A stretch of DNA of 64,000 nucleotides from Saccopteryx bilineata (GCF_036850765.1 NC_089492.1:75031982-75095981), one strand, 5' to 3'. Shown: positions 1-11,911, numbered from the stretch's first letter. The notes: generated by a model not told the origin, from the sequence alone. Translations and numbers: made by a program.

Positions 1-850
1 ATTTGCAAAGGATTTAAGAACTTTATAAAATGAAACAAAAAGACATTATTTGGTCGATCATGAATGTGAACGTCTCCTTTCTTGGAAGAGAGTGCCAGTG
101 ATTGGCTCGTGTGACTTTCCCCTGGTACACGCGCCCCACACACTCACACATGCACACATACACGAGCCAGTGAATCCTGAGAGGAGAAGCCAGTTCTCTG
201 CTCCCACTTGCATATTTTTCTCTAGGTTTGAAAGAAAAATAATTGCCTCTTCGTTTCAACTTTCATTTGGAAGAGTTTCCACACTGCTTCAAAATGCCTT
301 CAGGAGGTTAGGGGCAGGGGTCCGCCAATCTAGCCTTAGAGCCCCGTTTTTTGGTTGGATTGGGTGGTGAAAAGCAGAGCAGCCGCTCATCAGCTACATC
401 ACGTCTGCTGTGAATTCTTATCTCCAAGAGTCTTCCCCATCCCTTCTCCCACTTTGCCCACCCCTACCAGACAGAAGTCCTTATTATCTCCCACCTGGCT
501 CAGGAAAGATATCTCTCCACTCCATTGTAGCTCTTCTCACCCACTCTCCTGAGGACAATTTTTGCAGAATTGCGATTTCTTACATTTTAAAAAAGTCCAG
601 ATTCCTCAGCTTACCTTCAAAAACTTGTCATTATTGTCCCCATCTTACCCTCACCCTTCATTTTATAAATCCTCCACTTTAGTCAATAAAACAACAGGCT
701 GTGTTCACTGCTTTCTCCAAAACCCAGTGTATTAACACATTCACAGCATGATGCCAGAGGTCAGAGCGTGCCACCTGAACTTGCTGCAGTACTGTAGTTG
801 GGAAGTTGGGAGATCAGACTTTTAAAAGTGTTAGGAGTAAAAGATAAAAT
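1..850. other. Unique-looking DNA without a recognisable gene
   Basis: Mixed-composition sequence with a short CA-rich stretch near 137-165 and a pyrimidine-rich stretch near 420-550. Short open frames occur on both strands but show no domain, signal peptide or family resemblance. I see no RNA gene and no repeat that I can name. Confidence 0.5.
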
Positions 851-1248
851 TTATTTTTTATTTATTTATTCATTTGTTTTTTTATTAAGTGAGAGGTGGG
901 AAGGCAATGAGACAGACTCCTACCTGTGCCCCACTGAGATCCACCTAGCAAGCCCCTACCTTAGTGCTGCTTTGCCCATCTGGGGCTGCTGTTCTGTTGC
1001 TTGGCAACCAAGCTATTTTAGCACCTGAGGCTAGGCCATAGAGCCATCAGCAGCAGTCGTGGTTAACTCGTTCGAACCATCTGAGCTATGGTTGTGGGAG
1101 GGAAAGAGAGAGTGAAGGGGGTAAAAGGGGGTAAAAGGGGGTAGAGAAGCAGATGGTCACTTCTCCTGTGTGCCCTGACTGGGAATCGAACTGGGAACTT
1201 CCACATGCCAGGCTGATGCTCTACTGCTGAGTCCACTGTCCAGGGCAG
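851..1248 (-). repeat. Bat tRNA-derived SINE, old copy
   Basis: The tRNA-like head lies at the right end (about 1160-1246) and reads on the minus strand. The A/T-rich tail is at the left (851-890). The body has the family hallmarks: a gagagaaaggnag-type purine run and a 'gcccatctggggctg' block. Imperfect target duplications flank it (840-850 and 1249-1259, 10 of 11 bases equal). An inserted small tandem repeat of 'gtaaaaggg' units lies at about 1120-1142. The divergence suggests an old insertion. Confidence 0.85.
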
Positions 1249-1325
1249 AAAGGTAAAATCTAAAGAGAGGTAGGGTACTGAGAGAAAAATCTGATTAGTT
1301 AATAGATGGAGCAGAGTCAGGAAGT

Positions 1326-1574
1326 TACCATATGTTCCCATGTATAAGATGCGCCATTTTTTAAAAATTTGGGGTCTAAAAACTGGGTGCATCTTATACA
1401 GTGGTTGGATATATTTTTTTACTTGGATTTCCCACTTTTTTGTGTGGATGACGAATTGTATGAATTTTATGATGAATAGAACTTAATTAAGTTCAATAAC
1501 TTTATGTAATACATTTTTTTTCAAATTTTGGGCCTTAACATTAAGGTGCGTCTTATACATGCGGAAATACGGTA
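1326..1574. mobile_element. DNA-transposon MITE with ~30-bp terminal inverted repeats
   Basis: The left end (from 1325) and the reverse complement of the right end (to 1576) match over about 32 bases with a few mismatches. Both ends contain a 'tgtataaga(t/c)gc' block. A TA dinucleotide flanks both sides (1326-1327 and 1573-1574), which would fit a Tc1/mariner-type target, but I cannot exclude another superfamily. The interior is AT-rich and non-coding. It is non-autonomous and depends on a transposase encoded elsewhere. Confidence 0.6.
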
Positions 1575-3060
1575 ACTGTGAGTTCTACTGGGACCGTCAA
1601 TGCTGGCACTGACAACGTCTATCCATAATCCTGGGGAAGAATAGTCATCATCTCCAGTCTGCTCATTCCCACTGAGAAACCAATATTTTTCTTTTGAAAG
1701 TGACAAAATATTAATGTGGGCAATCTGGTTTCTGGACAGAATCAATTTCAAATATTAATCAAGCTTAGTTCAGTGTGGACCATTAATGTAGATGGGCTTA
1801 TTGACTAGAAGTTATAGTTGGGGAATTAAATGAAAGTGAGACCCTTCCAGTATTACAAGACCAAGATTTGAAAATATGCTACTAAGAGTTATAAAATAAA
1901 ATGTTTTAATAGTAAACATATGGCTTTATTATTAATTACTCTTTCATCCCTAAATAATTATACTCAATATTGATTTTGAAATTGGTATGAAGCCATGACA
2001 AAGAGGCCTATGTATCTGGAAGCACGAAGCTGCACAATTTATCAATATTTGGTAAAGCAGAAACAGCACTTAAATGCCAGCCAGATGGCCTCTGCAGGTG
2101 TGAGTGTAAGTAATGGATCTCATTTACACAGGAGGTGTAAGGTGAAAATAGAGACACTAAGGATTCTTCTAAAGGAGAATGATTTCCTATTCAACCCCCT
2201 GTTCCTTACTCACAAGATCATAAATAATCTTCACTTGCTTTTAGGTAAGAATGCAACAAGAATAGACCATGAAAATGACTATAGAAGAATAGATGGTAGA
2301 GCTCCAATGGATATTGGAGATTATCCAATCTCCCGGTTTTATCGATTACAAAACTGAGGTTGAGAACATTTGAATGATTGATTTGCCCAGTTGCAGCTAT
2401 GTGGACTCCAAGAGGGTGGTTTATTCTTTCTATGAAGCTTGCTACACCATGCTTCCTCTTCTAATAGAATGATCCCCGTTAGCATATTGTTAGTATTTAC
2501 CAAATAAAGTGAACTGATTAGGTGCAAGACCAAAGGCCTATACAGTACACAGTAAAGCTTATACTCAATCAGTTTGGTACACAGAATAAATAGAGATTTT
2601 AGCATTTAACAAGAGAGGAGCTTGAGCAGTAGCAACAAGGTAATGTTGCTTTTTATTGTTTTAGTAGGGATACATCTGGCAAAATACTCTGGAAGTCAGG
2701 CAAAGATTTTAGAAACAAATATAATAATTTGTTTATAATTGTCGGAGGGCAAAGCTTAATACCAGAAAAAATCTAAAATTTTCACACACAAACATGAATA
2801 AACAAGGTGTTTTACTTGTTAGAGTACCAATAATTACACAACTCTTTATCTGAAGTTACAATACAATTCTATTTAGGATTTGAAACATCAGAGCCAACTT
2901 GCAAGCTTCTCTGAAGAATAAATTCAAGCATAATTCATCCAAAGAGTATTCACAATCTTATTCCTAATGTAACTAAAAACTTCAAGTTACAACTAACAAA
3001 ATAACTTTGCTTTGAATTTTTACAGAAGGAATTTAAACTTGACTGAATAGGTTTAAAACC
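1575..3060. other. Gene-free AT-rich DNA with a MIR remnant
   Basis: I see no gene. About 2320-2450 resembles the MIR core in forward orientation (the 'acaaaactgaggttgagaa' block followed by a 'tttgcccagttgcagctat' block). The rest is unremarkable AT-rich sequence. Confidence 0.45.
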
Positions 3061-3068
3061 ATGTTTTT

Positions 3069-3430
3069 TTCCTTCTTAAATGAGAAGTAGGGAGGCAGAG
3101 AGACAGACTCCCGCATGTGCCCTGACCAGGATCCACCTGACAACCCCCCTATAGGGCGATGCTCTGCCCATCTGGGGCTGTTGCTCTGTTGCTCAGCAAC
3201 CAAGCTATTTTAGTGCCTGAGGCAAGGCCATGGAGCCATCCTCAGCACTTGGAGCCAACTTGCTCCAACTGAGCCATGGCTGCAGGAGAGGAAGAAAGAG
3301 ATAGAGAGAAAGGAAAGGAGGAAGGATGGAAAAGCAGATGGTCACTTCCCTCTGTGCCCTGACTGGGAGTTGAACCCAGGACATCCACATACTGAGCCGA
3401 TGCTCTACCACTAAGCCAACCAGCCAGGGC
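3069..3430 (-). repeat. Bat tRNA-derived SINE, same family as the copy near 1 kb
   Basis: The tRNA-like head is on the minus strand at the right end (about 3345-3430), with the 'ctgactgggagttgaaccc' B-box region. The T-rich tail complement is at the left. The flanks share 'taaaacca', giving an imperfect target duplication around 3054-3062 and 3432-3439. It carries the same purine-rich and 'gcccatctggggctg' body blocks as its relatives. Confidence 0.85.
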
Positions 3431-3434
3431 CTAA

Positions 3435-4429
3435 AACCACATTTCAATAAAAGACAAATAAAAACCCTCATTTAAGTCATTTATATCAATATAGATATAT
3501 TGATGCCAATTCACTCCCAAATCCAAAATCTAATAGAGCTAAAGCAAATTTAGTTTTAAAGCTAAAACATTCTATTTATTACAATGAAAAGAAAATTATA
3601 TGTTAATGTAAAACAAACAATACATCTAAATACAAGGATAATACACTCCCCTACTTCAAATAAATATACAAAATATATATCATATATTTGTTTTCATTAA
3701 TAAAATGATTATTGAAATCTTGGGGTTTCCATACAGAAAAGTCTAAAGAAAGATATCTTTGTTCTCTTAATATGTGCCAATTAAAAATGCTAAAAATGAA
3801 AAATACAGGACATCCTTCTTTTTCAATAAAACTAAAAGATAGCATTAACCCTATAGTATTATCTATAAATAATTGCTGCTGCATACCATGTAACTCATTT
3901 CAAAGTGAAAAAGAGCATGCCAAAAACATACAGAAGTCTTTGAAGAACTCACTCAAAGGGAAGACTAGTCTGAAGTTGGAAGCCACAAACCTAGAAGGCA
4001 CTGCCTTTAATTACTCTAACCACCAGATGAGCAGAGAAACATGTGTAGAAGTGGGGCTCACTCAGTATTTAAGCCTGTGCTGTGACACCTAGTGGAAACC
4101 TCTGGATATGACCTGGAACTCGGGTGTACCCTCAGTGACACTTGGATAGACTTCAAATAGTGGGCTCTGGTGATGGAGTGGAAAAGAACTTCTCAAAAAT
4201 ATTTCCCGTGACAGCGGGCTCACAGAGGAAAAGGAGTGTTAATGATTTTAAAAAGATAGAAGGAGGAGAAAAATAAGGAGAAGTGTAAGAGAGGGAGAGA
4301 AAAAGAGAAGGAGGAAGAGGAGGAGGAGGAGAAACTCTAAGACATGCCAGGACTGCAAAAAGAATGAACAATAAAAATCTAGAAGAATATTTCAGGGACT
4401 CAGCTTGGCAGTTGTTTATTAATGTCTAT
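3435..4429. other. Gene-free DNA with a purine-rich tract
   Basis: The longest open frame (3712-4092, plus strand, 126 codons) has no recognisable domain and biased low-complexity content, so I do not call it a gene. A GA/GGA-rich low-complexity tract spans about 4256-4332. Confidence 0.5.
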
Positions 4430-4660
4430 TGAATAAAAATGTTTCACTTAGCATGATATTTTCAAGATCCTTCCATGGTATCGCAAATGACAGTATTTCA
4501 TCTTTTCTCATGGCTGAGTAGTATTCTTTTCTATATATGCACCACAGAAATAAGTCAGACAGAAAAAGTCAAGAACCATATGATTTCATTCATATGTAGT
4601 TTATAAACTGAAAACAACAAATATACACACAAGACAAACAAACAAAAACTAACAGACTAG
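4430..4660. repeat. L1 3'-terminal fragment with a 5' inversion
   Basis: About 4435-4543 reads as the end of L1 ORF2 on the minus strand (the 'gaatactactcagccatg' region). About 4546-4660 continues the same L1 on the plus strand, starting with 'gaaataagtcagacag'. The two halves are consecutive in the parent element but point in opposite directions, the arrangement left by twin priming during L1 insertion. No intact coding remains. Confidence 0.7.
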
Positions 4661-4748
4661 TTTTCTCTGTGCAAGAAGGCTGTGATGTGCCTACAGTATG
4701 TTAGGTAAGCTCCATTTGGCCATGAGTTCAATACTAATATAGATACAT

Positions 4749-4804
<56 letters not shown>
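4749..4804. repeat. (GATA)n microsatellite
   Basis: An almost pure tetranucleotide array of about 13 units, running into AT-rich 'atagatata' derivatives to about 4840. Confidence 0.95.
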
Positions 4805-4899
4805 TAGATGTAGATATATATAGATATATATAGATATAGATGTCTTTAACAGAAACACACTCAAAACAAGGTTTGTATATTTCAGCTGATGAATATACA

Positions 4900-4972
4900 C
4901 TGCTCAAAAAAATTAAGGGATATTTTGTGGCTTCATATTTATTTTGAAATATCCTCTAATTTTTGTGAGCAG
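4900..4972. mobile_element. Short Tc1/mariner-type MITE (CTGCTCA... family)
   Basis: Two inverted termini, 'ctgctcaaaaaaattaaggg' and its mirror ending 'tttttgtgagcag', sit almost back to back. The left flank is CA where TA would be expected (4898-4899) and the right flank is TA. Related copies lie at 8491-8561 and 53248-53487. This copy is little more than two terminal repeats around a short core. Confidence 0.75.
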
Positions 4973-5129
4973 TATATATGATATGACTAGAGACTCCTGG
5001 GAAACTAACCCTGTATTTCTCCCAGGAGCCGTGACTCAGAATTCACTAATTTAGTGCTTCCAACAACATAACATTACAGACTTTAACTACCATAAATAAT
5101 GAGGTCACATATATGATAAAGTAATTTTT

Positions 5130-5990
5130 TTATAATAGATATTACTTCAGATATCTTCGTCCAGGCTGTGGTTATCCTTCTACATTCTTAACAGTATCTT
5201 TCAAATAACAAAATGTCTTAATTACTATGAAGTCTAACTTACCTATTATTCTTTTACGCACCATGTTTTTGGTGTCTTATTTTAAAAAGTTTGACTAACC
5301 TAAGGTCATGTTCTCCTGTAGTTAGTTCCAGAAGTTTTATAAGTTTTAGTTTCACATTTGGGTCTATGCTCTACCTGGAGTTAATTTTTACAAACAGTTC
5401 AAGGTATCAATCAAGTTCATTGCATATGGATATACATTTGCTGAATCATTTTGGATAAGAATATCCTTTCTCTACAATATTGCCTTTGAAACTCAGTCAC
5501 ACATCATTTGGCAATCTATTTTCGGGTCTATTTCTAGACCCTCTATTCTGTTCCACTAGTTTATTTATCTAACAATGTTAATACTATTTTGTCTTGTTTG
5601 TTGTAACTTAATAAATCTTGAAATCAGGTTATATAAGCACATCAACTTTGTTCTTTTACAAAGTTTCTTTTGCAATTCTAGATCTTTAGCAATTTTATAT
5701 GCATTTAGAATCTGCTTGTCAATTTCTAAGGGAAATAATGTCTGCTGGGATTTCGATTTGAAATGAGTTGAATTTTATAGATCAATTTTGGTAGAATTGA
5801 CAAATTAACTATATTGGTATCACCCTACCACTAATATGATGCATCTCTCCATTTATTTGTCATCTTCCTTTTACCTCGAACATATTTTATAGTTTTTAGC
5901 ATATGATCCTTACACATAATTTTCCATGTGTATCCCTAAAAATTCCCTATTTATTATGCTATTTCAAGTGATGCTGCACTTAATGTCCAA
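5130..5990 (-). repeat. Ancient L1 (L1M-type) fragment, antisense
   Basis: The sequence matches the well-known antisense L1 segment containing 'gggtctatttctagaccctc' and 'tattctgttccactagttta'. It is diverged and contains many stops. The limits are approximate. Confidence 0.7.
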
Positions 5991-5994
5991 TTAC

Positions 5995-7530
5995 ACATTG
6001 CTTACATACTGACCTTCTATACTGAAACTGCTAAAATCATTGTTCAACTTGCAATGTAAGTTAGTGTCAAAGAAGAAACTCTAAACAATAAATATGCAGA
6101 AATGCAGGATGATTACAGTGTGTGCATTGTAGCAGCATGACTGTAGCAAGAACAATACATACATTGTCAGAGAATGATAAAAGAACAGTGAGTCTCCAAA
6201 ACCCTTTGTTAACAAAATATAAACAGAACGTGCTTTCATGCAAGTGTGGGATAAATAATGGACCTAATCATGTGAAGATCAAGTGCGGGACAGCTTTGTT
6301 TCCAACTTGTGACAGTTCATGAATAGTGAGGGAGCTTGACCCAGTCGATGTGCGCATTCATTAGACGTTACTAAGACCTCATCTCCAAATCAGAACCAGT
6401 GAGGGAAGAGACCACCTAAATAACGTCCACCCTCAAAAACTAACTTATTTACAGGATAAGCTACTTTTGTCAAATTCCAGCTCTTGCAAACTTAGAAAAA
6501 GGAAGCTCAGAGAAGAAATGATAAAACGTCAGAAGGTTTTGAGTAGAACCAGCAGGAAAAACAGAATCAGGCAGAAATGAAGGGTTGGAAGGGGACAGAA
6601 AGGCTGAGACACCCAGAAAGACAGAGAGTATCCTATGCTAACTAATTGATTTTGTGGGGTCTGTCTCTCTAACTCCACTCCTCTCAATTAAAAAAAAATG
6701 AAATAACAAAGTACTTAGTATGGTTTACTAGGCCAAAATTCACATATTCTTTTTCAAATTATAAATAGCATAAAGATACCTGAGGAAAAAAATGTCTGTT
6801 TAGCAAGGCACATAACTATCAGAAAAATAAATAAAATGATGATCATTTTTAAATTAAATGATTTTTATCAGAGACCTTAAAACCAAGAAGCTATACTTTA
6901 TTAAAAATATGTATAATTTTTTAAAGAGCAATGTTTACCACTATCATTAGTGAAAAATAGAACAAGATGCTTGTTCAGTTTAGCCCTATGTGCACCTGCA
7001 ATGGAGTGGCCTTCAAAAAGAGATTTCTTTATCCCTCCTTCTTTCAGCCTCATCCAGCATCCCTGCCACGAGGCCCTTGATGCAGCTAGACTGGGCGCTG
7101 GAACTCCCTCCGCACTCTAAGGAAGGGCACTTGTAGCATCCAGAGGTCTTACCTGAGTACGTCTCCTCTGCATAGCCTCTTCAAAAACCAGTAAGTCAGC
7201 TACAACCACGTGCTATTTAAAGCCATCTCTTACAATCCTACTCTCTTTGATGGCTGGAGTAACAGGAATCCATTTCATCCAATGTAATTTCTTAAAGGTG
7301 GCATCGAAGGAGCCTTTGTCCTTCCTGTCCTGAGTAAACACCACCATCTCCATTGACTTTTAATCCAATAAACCAATTTTACTTAACTAACTCATTTTTC
7401 CTCCTTCCATATTACCTCCTATATTAACTTTTATCCTTCCATTTTAACCCTAATTATGAACTCTATAGCACTTACTCTTTCTCCTGTTACTATCTAATAA
7501 GACATATTTCTTTAGCGAAGAGGAAGACAG
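5995..7530. other. Gene-free AT-rich DNA
   Basis: No coding region, RNA gene or repeat family is recognised. A 66-codon plus-strand frame at 6122-6322 has no family resemblance and is not called. Confidence 0.45.
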
Positions 7531-7540
7531 TCATTCAACT

Positions 7541-7858
7541 TTTTTTTTATTCGTGACAGAGACAGAGAGAGGGACAGATAGGGACAGACAGACAGGAAGG
7601 GAGAGAGATGAGAAGCATCAACTCCTCGTTGCGGCACCTTAGTTGTTCATTGATTGCTTTCTCATATGTGCTTTGACCGCGGGCCTTCAGCAGACCAAGT
7701 AACCCCTTGCTCGAGCCAGAGACCTTGGGTCCAAGCTGGTGAGCTTTTGCTCAAACCAGATGAACCCGTGCTCAAGCTGGCAACCTCGGGGTCTCGAACC
7801 TGGGTCCTCTGCATCCCAGTCCAACCTTCTATCCACTGTGCTACCACCTTGTCAGCCT
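7541..7858 (-). repeat. Bat tRNA-derived SINE, long-body type
   Basis: The minus-strand head is at the right (about 7780-7858). The body has the repeated 'ccaagctggtgagc / caaaccagatgaac' modules typical of the long type, also seen at 16718-17072. The poly-T tail complement is at 7541-7549. The flanks share 'tcattcaac' (7531-7539 and 7859-7867), a near-perfect target duplication. Confidence 0.88.
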
Positions 7859-8159
7859 CATTCAACATTTTTATATTCCCCTGAGCAAACAGAGGTAAAG
7901 CAAACATCTAGTAGAGATAAAATATTTGTTAAATTAATAGAAAGAGTTTACTTTTTGGAAAACCCAAGCTACTGAAAGTCCTCCATACATGCTAGAATCA
8001 TGACTCCAATTGCGTCCACACAGGTTTCCCGCTGCCCTAATTATCACCCTGTCCTGCACCCTTAAACCAACCCCCAGCTATTGGTAAAGGTAATCCTTCA
8101 AGGCTTTACTGGGTTATTTATGGACCAGTTCAGGAACTGAACTGGAGAGGTAGTCTGCA

Positions 8160-8355
8160 GTGCTGGAATAAGCCAAGACTTGAGTTAGCTAGGCTGGGGT
8201 TCAAATCTCAATCCTACTATTTCAGAAATATGTGATTTTAGATGACTCACATTCCTAGATTAAGTTATTTGTGAGAGGAAGATAGTAATACTAACTCATC
8301 ATCATTATCATGACTTTTGTAATTTTGAACACTTACACTGATCATTCTTCCAGTG
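8160..8355 (+). repeat. MIR remnant
   Basis: The MIR core order is visible: a 'ctggggttcaaatct' block, then 'tgtgattttagatgactcac', then a 'gatagtaatactaac' block. It is diverged and non-coding. Confidence 0.6.
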
Positions 8356-8359
8356 CCTT

Positions 8360-8558
8360 TACATGTATAATCTTATTTGTCTTTCTCTGACCCATTTCAC
8401 TTTACATAATATTCTCAAGCTCATCCATCTTGTTGCAAAAGGCAGGATTTCCCTCTTTTTAGACCTAAAAATATTCCATTGAAGTATATATTGCTCATAA
8501 AAATTAGAGGATATTTCAAAATGAATATAAAGCTTAAAATATCCCCTAATTTTTGTGA

Positions 8559-8607
<49 letters not shown>

Positions 8608-8760
8608 TAATCCATTCATCGTTGGTAGACACTTAGGTAGTCTCCATGTCTTGGCTATTGTGAATGTTGCTGCAGTGAACATCGAGATGCAAATGTTTCT
8701 TCAAGATAGTGTTTTCATTTCCTTCAGATAAATGCTCAGAGTGGGATTGATGGATCCCCA
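8360..8760 (-). repeat. Antisense L1 3' ORF2 fragment, split by a MITE
   Basis: The left part (8360-8488) and right part (about 8612-8760) are both antisense L1 ORF2 C-terminal sequence: 'gctcatccatcttgttgcaa' on the left and 'ggctattgtgaatgttgctg' on the right. The interruption is the small MITE at 8491-8561 plus a (TA)n and poly-T run at about 8561-8609. The two halves are adjacent in the parent L1, which orders the events: L1 first, MITE later. Confidence 0.75.
8491..8561. mobile_element. Short Tc1/mariner-type MITE nested in an L1
   Basis: It has inverted ends 'ttgctcataaaaattagagg' and '...cccctaatttttgtgagca' with TA on both sides. It belongs to the same family as 4900-4972 and 53248-53487. 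Its TA target lies inside an antisense L1 fragment, and the right TA has since expanded into a (TA)n run. Confidence 0.78.
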
Positions 8761-8765
8761 GCAGG

Positions 8766-10960
8766 AGTCAGCCTGGTGCTAGGAAGGCTGGCTCTGGGGT
8801 CCCTGGTGTGGTTGACATGTACTTTACTCTCCTCCCAAGGGACTGTATCTGTCTCTCCCTGGGCTGCTGGGGCTGGGAGAGGGGGGTGGGGTGTGTGGTA
8901 TGAATGGGCCTCTCCCTCAATGCATCTTTCCTCATTTCAGTGTTCACCCAGGTACCGGAATAACTCACCTGGAGTCCTGGTGTATGTGAAGGTATTTTTC
9001 TGAGCAGATAGTTATTCACATAGATATTTCTGGTGGAAGGTTGAGAGCAGGTGGCAGTGCACTGGAGCAAGCCATAGAAATTCCAATCCTCCAGTTTTCA
9101 GTCCACACTTCTGGACAGTCCTCATCCCTAAAGCTGAGAGCTAGGGTGACAGCTAGGATGCAGGCTACTTCCCCCGGCCTAACCAAACTTCAGCACTTCC
9201 TTCTCCTGGAAATGCAAAGGACCCACAAAGACCTTTCTGTGTGTGCACATTTTCTCACAACACAACCTGAGTCATTCAGCCTTCTGGGCGCATTTTCTTG
9301 TTTTCCTACTGATCCATTACCACAAGCACCAAATCTCATCCCCTCACTTTCTGTTCCTCATTGTTTCTGCTTTTCCTTCACATTCCAGACGCATGTTTTC
9401 TGTGTTCCCAGGATATGCAATAACAGCATGGATCCCAGCCACCAGGACAACAGCAAACCTTAAATGAACAAAGAAAATGCCTGTGGTGGTGACTTGTTTA
9501 CTGAGCCCCTGCTTTGATCGGACTCTGCAGGGGACTGTCTCTATAAATCTATTGTTTCTAATATTGAGTGGGAAGGTCACTACATGCTGTGATTGAGCAT
9601 GGAGAAACTGAACACCACCTTTCCTTTTCTTGCCTTTTCAATCTATTTTATCTGCATTACAATTTTTGGAACTGCATACTGCCAACTAAGTATTGTCCAT
9701 CCTTCTGTGTGTCACTGTGTTAGAGGGCCCTCACCTGCACATGGCACAACATTGAGCCTTTGCCTGTGGCCAGCAGCAGAACCTTGATCTAAGATTTGGC
9801 AATAGGCGTGTAACATAAAAAAACTTACCAAAAATTACTGGTGTGCCTCAAAATAATACAAGTCAAATAAATTAGACCAATTAAATCAAGCTTACCTACA
9901 GGTTACTGTATTGTCTTCCCAAATTAAGTTTTCATTTTAAAAGTAGGTCTTTAAAAAAATAACCCAGTCACCTATCTAGAAACTTAAAGTGTCCTATTGC
10001 TGTCACTAAGGAATTATATCAGATAGAGAAAAGAGGATTGTCTTTGGTACTGGGATCCAGAAACAGAGGCTAGAAAGTTGCCTTTTTCTTATTGATTCTG
10101 AAATTATATAACTCCCACTATGCTGGAGATGGGAGCGGGAAACCAGTAGTAAGTAACATTTGTACAAGTCATGTTATACAATTGTGTGGCTGAAACGAAT
10201 AAAACACAAGCTCAATAAGGTAACTCTGGGGAGTGGATTCCCACTGCAGCAAATGAAAAGTTGTGTTGGGACCTGCTAAACATGCCATTATTTTTAGAAA
10301 AATGAATAATTCAAAGCTATGTTAATGGAGGTAAATTGATCTTCAACATAGATGCCTTGGGGAAGACATCAGTTATGATTTAGAGAAAAGTGGTTTTAAG
10401 GGAATATAGCAGAAGTTTCTAGGGTCCTGATAATATTCTGATGATATTGAGCTGTACTTTATCATTTGTGTGTATATGTATATGTGGGTGAGTTTATATG
10501 TATATACATATATTTATTCAATTTCAAAAATTTTTTACTGTGACAAGAATTTTGATGGGAGCACTTGCTTTTTGGTTTTTAAAAATCAAGCTTGTCTCTT
10601 TTCCATTACATTTTGACTTATTCACTCTAAATTTGTATTACTTTTAGTCTCTTTTCAACCTGTGGTTTTTTTTTAGTTTATCCAATTCTGAGTGGGCAAT
10701 AACTTAGTTTAGTGGGTTTACTGAATTGAAAAATCAAGAAAATACACAGTAATAAATCTGCCCAGACAGGATAAATTCATAAACCATCACAGCCTCTCTG
10801 CCTCATGAGGCAGCCTCAATATGGACCAGTGATAAGAACCATTTACACCTGAAAGCAGTAAAAACCTCTTTTCTGGCCCCAAATAGCTCAAAGTCTTTCT
10901 ACTTCCAAAGTGAGGGGGAAACTCAAGAGTCAGACAAATTCATAGGAATTGAGAATTCCA
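8766..10960. other. Gene-free DNA, no named repeat
   Basis: Frames on both strands (for example 9041-9463 plus, 140 codons) show no domain or signal peptide. The region 8770-9200 is moderately GC-rich, but I see no exon structure that I can defend. The rest is AT-rich. Confidence 0.4.
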
Positions 10961-10974
10961 ACACATTTTAGCAA

Positions 10975-11130
10975 TCATGTGCTCCAGCCCTTTCATCAAT
11001 AAATGGACTGTAACCAAGAAATTAAGTGACTGGGTTAGTTCTGCTAAATTATTAGTGACAGAAATGGAATCAGGTCCTATGTCTCTCAATTTTCAAAGCA
11101 GCACATTTTACTTCTCTGGACTCTCTCTCC
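10975..11130 (+). repeat. MIR-like remnant
   Basis: Ordered blocks 'ccagccctttcatcaataaa', 'aagaaattaagtgactgg' and 'gtgacagaaatggaatcagg' match the MIRb-type core and tail. It is weakly preserved. Confidence 0.5.
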
Positions 11131-11146
11131 ACAAAAGCCTCTTTGA

Positions 11147-11148
<2 letters not shown>

Positions 11149-11188
<40 letters not shown>
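11149..11188. repeat. (GT)n microsatellite
   Basis: About 20 uninterrupted GT units. It also creates spurious Val-Cys and His-Thr runs in overlapping reading frames. Confidence 0.97.
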
Positions 11189-11189
<1 letters not shown>

Positions 11190-11533
11190 CTTGGCTGGTA
11201 GTTACATTTTTCAAGCATTCACAACAGAATCCTCTTTGATAATAAAAAGATTTACTTGCCATGGAATTATTTAATTTGTTATCCGTCAAATAACTAAAAT
11301 TGCTTTAGAGACATTCCTGCTACTACAATGTGTATACGTCAGACTACAAACTAGTTGTTCTCTTCACCTATCTGACATTATCCAGGACCTATTCCATGCT
11401 ACACACAACACTGGGTGCTTGATCTTCAGACACAAGCAGTGGTGCTGTTGTAGTGCTGTAGGGCAAGTGAGGGGAACAGACTCTAAAATAAGTATAATAA
11501 AAATAAATACATGTAATAAAAAGTCTGACTGCA

Positions 11534-11911
11534 GGCCCTGGCTGGTTGGCTCAGTGGTAGAGCGTGAGCCTGGCATGCAGGAGTCCCAGGTTCAATTCCT
11601 GGCCAGGGCACACAGGAGAGGCACCCATCTGTTTCTTCACCCCTCCCCCTCTCCTTCCTCTCTGTCTCTTTCTTCCCCTACCGCAGTCAAGGCTTCCATT
11701 GGAGCAAAGTTGGCCCAGGCGCTGAGGATGGCTCTGTGGCCTCTGCCTCAGGCGCTAGAATGGCTCTGGATGCAACAGAGAAATGCCCCAGATGGGCAGA
11801 GCATCACCCCCTGGTGGGCATGCCGGATAGATCCTGGTCGGGCGCATGTGGGAGTCTGACTGCCTCCCCGTTTCCAGCTTCAGAAAAGTACAAAAAAACA
11901 AACAAAAAAAT
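11534..11911 (+). repeat. Full-length bat tRNA-derived SINE, young copy
   Basis: It begins with a tRNA-like head ('ggctcagtggtagagcgt' A box, 'ggttcaattcctggcc' B box), followed by a body and a CAAA-rich tail. A perfect 11-bp target duplication flanks it (11523-11533 and 11912-11922). The body contains 'caccccctggtgg' (11805-11817), a match to the CTCF core on the minus strand. Transcription would be by RNA polymerase III from the internal boxes. It is not a functional tRNA gene because the clover-leaf is not followed by a tRNA 3' end. Confidence 0.93.

Noticed and set aside
3712..4092. 126-codon plus-strand frame
   Set aside because: No recognisable motif; Lys/Asn/Ser-rich content typical of AT-rich non-coding DNA.
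4749..4804. Regular direct repeats, possible CRISPR-like array
   Set aside because: A tetranucleotide microsatellite without spacers, in a mammalian genome.
4691..4900. Minus-strand frame with repeated Ile-Tyr-Leu-Ser units
   Set aside because: Translation of the (GATA)n microsatellite.
9041..9463. 140-codon plus-strand frame
   Set aside because: No domain, no upstream promoter or splice structure, and a Phe/Ser/His-rich chance-like composition.
11534..11620. tRNA-like sequence with A and B boxes, possible tRNA gene
   Set aside because: It continues directly into a SINE body with tail and target duplication; the same head recurs in other copies.
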